A stretch of DNA of 7,669 nt. It comes from JANXPZ01 sp034678345. Lineage in GTDB: Bacteria; Eisenbacteria; RBG-16-71-46. The position numbers were made by a program, and so were the translations under genes. Below the pieces are notes generated by a model that made no database searches, was not told the origin of the DNA, and saw only the letters and a program-made list of their open reading frames with translations. Below are positions 6,509 to 7,669 of this stretch, piece by piece. Location of the stretch: NCBI GenBank assembly GCA_034678345.1, contig JAXDBZ010000197.1, positions 1 through 7,669 on the forward strand, in the 5' to 3' direction. Numbering within the stretch: position 1 is the stretch's first letter; each line of letters begins with the position of its first letter.

Positions 6509-6566
6509 GCGCGCCCGCCGGACCCCGCCGCGAGCCCCTGCGGCGCATGCCGTTGCGCCGGACGTA

Positions 6567-6600
6567 CGCGGGCGCCCGGCCGGAGGGCCGGACGCCCGCA
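6567..6600 (-). terminator. Long hairpin downstream of rho
   Basis: The arms 6567-6581 and 6586-6600 pair over about 15 bp around a 4-nt loop, beginning 33 nt beyond the rho stop codon. Two positions (6575/6592 and 6567/6600) are C/A mismatches on the + strand but G-U pairs on the - strand, which points to a - strand transcript, that is the rho mRNA. No T-run follows. Confidence 0.6.
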
Positions 6601-6632
6601 CAGGGTTGCCGCGCCGCGCTCGCGCGGGCGGA

Positions 6633-7669
6633 TCAGGCCCGCGACAGCAGCTCGAAGATCTCCGCGTTGGTCTTGCAGCGGTTCATCAGCTCGAGCAGCT
6701 TGGTCATCGCCTCCTGCGGGTGCAGGCCGGCGAGGCCCCGCCGCAGCATGTGCAGCCGCGGCACGATCTCGGCCGGGTAGAGCTTCTCCTCCTTGCGCGT
6801 GCCGCTCTTGGCGACGTCGATGGCGGGGTAGATGCGGCGCTCCGCCAGCTCGCGCGACAGGTAGATCTCGCTGTTCCCGGTGCCCTTGAACTCCTCGAAG
6901 ATGACCTGGTCCATGCGCGAGCCGGTGTCGATGAGCGCCGTGCCGGCGATGGTGAGCGAGCCGCTGCCCTCGACCTTGCGGGCGGCGCCGAAGATCATGC
7001 GCGGCGCCTGCATGGTGGCGGCGTCGAGGCCGCCCGAGAGCGTGCGGCCGGTGCCCTCGGAGGCGTTGTTGTAGGCGCGCGCCAGGCGGGTGATCGAGTC
7101 GAGCAGCAGCACCACGTCCTTGCCCTCGAGCACCAGGCTCGCCACCGTCTCCATGGCGTTCTCGGCGGTCTCGATGTGCTCCTGGATGGACATGTCGCTC
7201 GAGGCGGCGATGACCGTGGCCGGGGTGTTGCGGCGGAAGTCGGTGACCTCCTCCGGGCGCTCGTCCACCAGCAGGGCGTAGATGGCCACCTCGGGGTGGT
7301 TCGTCGCGACCGAGGCGGCGATGCTCTGCAGGATGCGCGTCTTGCCGGCCTTGGGCGGCGAGACGATGAGGCAGCGCTGGCCGCGGCCGAGCGGCGAGAT
7401 GATGTCGATGCAGCGGCCGGTGATGCGGTCGCCGTAGGGCGGCAGCCCCTGGCCGGGCAGCAGCTCGAGGACCAGCCGCTCGGTCGGGTCGAGCGCGGCG
7501 CCCGCCTGCTGCAGGTCGCGCAGCAGTTCCAGCCCGCGGCGCCGCTGCGGCTGCCCGTTGCCGCTCCCGCCCCCACTGCGTCCCCGGCGGCCGCGCCTCT
7601 GTCCCGCCGTCCGCTGCCCGCCCTGGGCGTTCATGTAGGGCTGGGGCGCGGCGTTGCTGAGCGGGCGGT
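6633..7669 (-). CDS. rho: Transcription termination factor Rho, ATPase core (N-terminus beyond or at window edge)
   Basis: Rho is a hexameric RNA-dependent ATPase that tracks along nascent RNA and ends transcription. Counting from the ATG at 7634, the core shows LDPTERLVLE at 48-57, Walker A SPPKAGKT at 92-99, catalytic E125 in VDERPEEVT, Walker B LLLDSITRLARAYN with D179, a Q-loop-like SGGLDAATMQAPR at 200-212, the R-loop FKGTGN at 249-254, and SGTRKEE at 277-283. The stop is the TGA at 6635-6633. No Shine-Dalgarno precedes the 7634 ATG, and the frame stays open to the edge, so the gene is annotated as partial. In E. coli the cold-shock-type RNA-binding domain directly precedes the ILFENLTPLHP segment. 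Here the equivalent GLELLRDLQQAGAALDP is preceded by about 33 Arg/Gly/Gln-rich residues. The gene is convergent with efp. Confidence 0.93.
   Translation of the reverse strand, partial: RPLSNAAPQPYMNAQGGQRTAGQRRGRRGRSGGGSGNGQPQRRRGLELLRDLQQAGAALDPTERLVLELLPGQGLPPYGDRITGRCIDIISPLGRGQRCLIVSPPKAGKTRILQSIAASVATNHPEVAIYALLVDERPEEVTDFRRNTPATVIAASSDMSIQEHIETAENAMETVASLVLEGKDVVLLLDSITRLARAYNNASEGTGRTLSGGLDAATMQAPRMIFGAARKVEGSGSLTIAGTALIDTGSRMDQVIFEEFKGTGNSEIYLSRELAERRIYPAIDVAKSGTRKEEKLYPAEIVPRLHMLRRGLAGLHPQEAMTKLLELMNRCKTNAEIFELLSRA

Larger units (their letters stand above)
6204..6632. other. 429-bp convergent intergenic region between efp and rho
   Basis: No convincing protein gene lies here. From left to right it holds the efp terminator (6218-6264), a hairpin with a T-tract readable on the - strand (6279-6317), a long irregular self-complementary stretch proposed as a - strand RNA (6305-6469), a weak - strand promoter-like pair (6480-6508), and a long hairpin just beyond the rho stop (6567-6600). 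The middle part, about 6320-6490, is less GC-rich than the surrounding genes. Confidence 0.7.

Overview
The window is about 7.7 kb of very GC-rich bacterial chromosome. It carries conserved housekeeping genes plus one unusual regulatory gene pair. The sequence alone does not give a genus. High GC, Shine-Dalgarno-led genes, a groES-groEL pair without a recognisable CIRCE element, an NtrC-type regulator and an EF-P with a PGNWRG tip fit a Gram-negative high-GC lineage (myxobacterial/deltaproteobacterial, Acidobacteria-, Gemmatimonadetes- or Eisenbacteria-like) better than Actinobacteria. That placement is inference. I see no CRISPR array, insertion sequence, integrase, tRNA or rRNA.

Layout. Positions 1-81 hold the last 26 codons of an unidentified + strand gene. 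Next come three + strand genes that may be co-transcribed: an AhpE-like 1-Cys peroxiredoxin (173-643), an NtrC-family AAA+ regulator directly behind it (645-2051), and a proline/alanine-rich single-span membrane protein with a C-terminal OB-fold-like segment (2115-3041). A 405-bp leader with an inverted repeat, short direct repeats and a stem-loop precedes groES (3447-3746). groEL (3810-5462) follows after a gap holding a perfect 18-bp palindrome, and a 13-bp hairpin lies after groEL. efp (5646-6203) ends in a strong intrinsic terminator. On the - strand, rho enters from the right edge and ends at 6633, convergent with efp. The 429-bp gap between efp and rho holds a rho-side hairpin, a possible - strand non-coding RNA with 6S-like architecture (about 6305-6469) and its own hairpin/T-tract terminator.

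How the genes work together. groES/groEL, efp and rho serve protein folding, relief of ribosome stalling and transcription termination. The peroxiredoxin would detoxify peroxides. The regulator beside it keeps its ATPase and DNA-binding parts but has lost the phospho-acceptor Asp of the receiver (Glu instead) and the GAFTGA loop that contacts sigma-54. It is therefore probably not a conventional phosphorylation-driven sigma-54 activator.

Most worth a second look: the doubly degenerate NtrC-type regulator, the 6S-like RNA candidate, the Arg/Gly-rich segment standing where Rho's RNA-binding domain should be, and the EF-P tip with Asn where Lys/Arg is usually modified.
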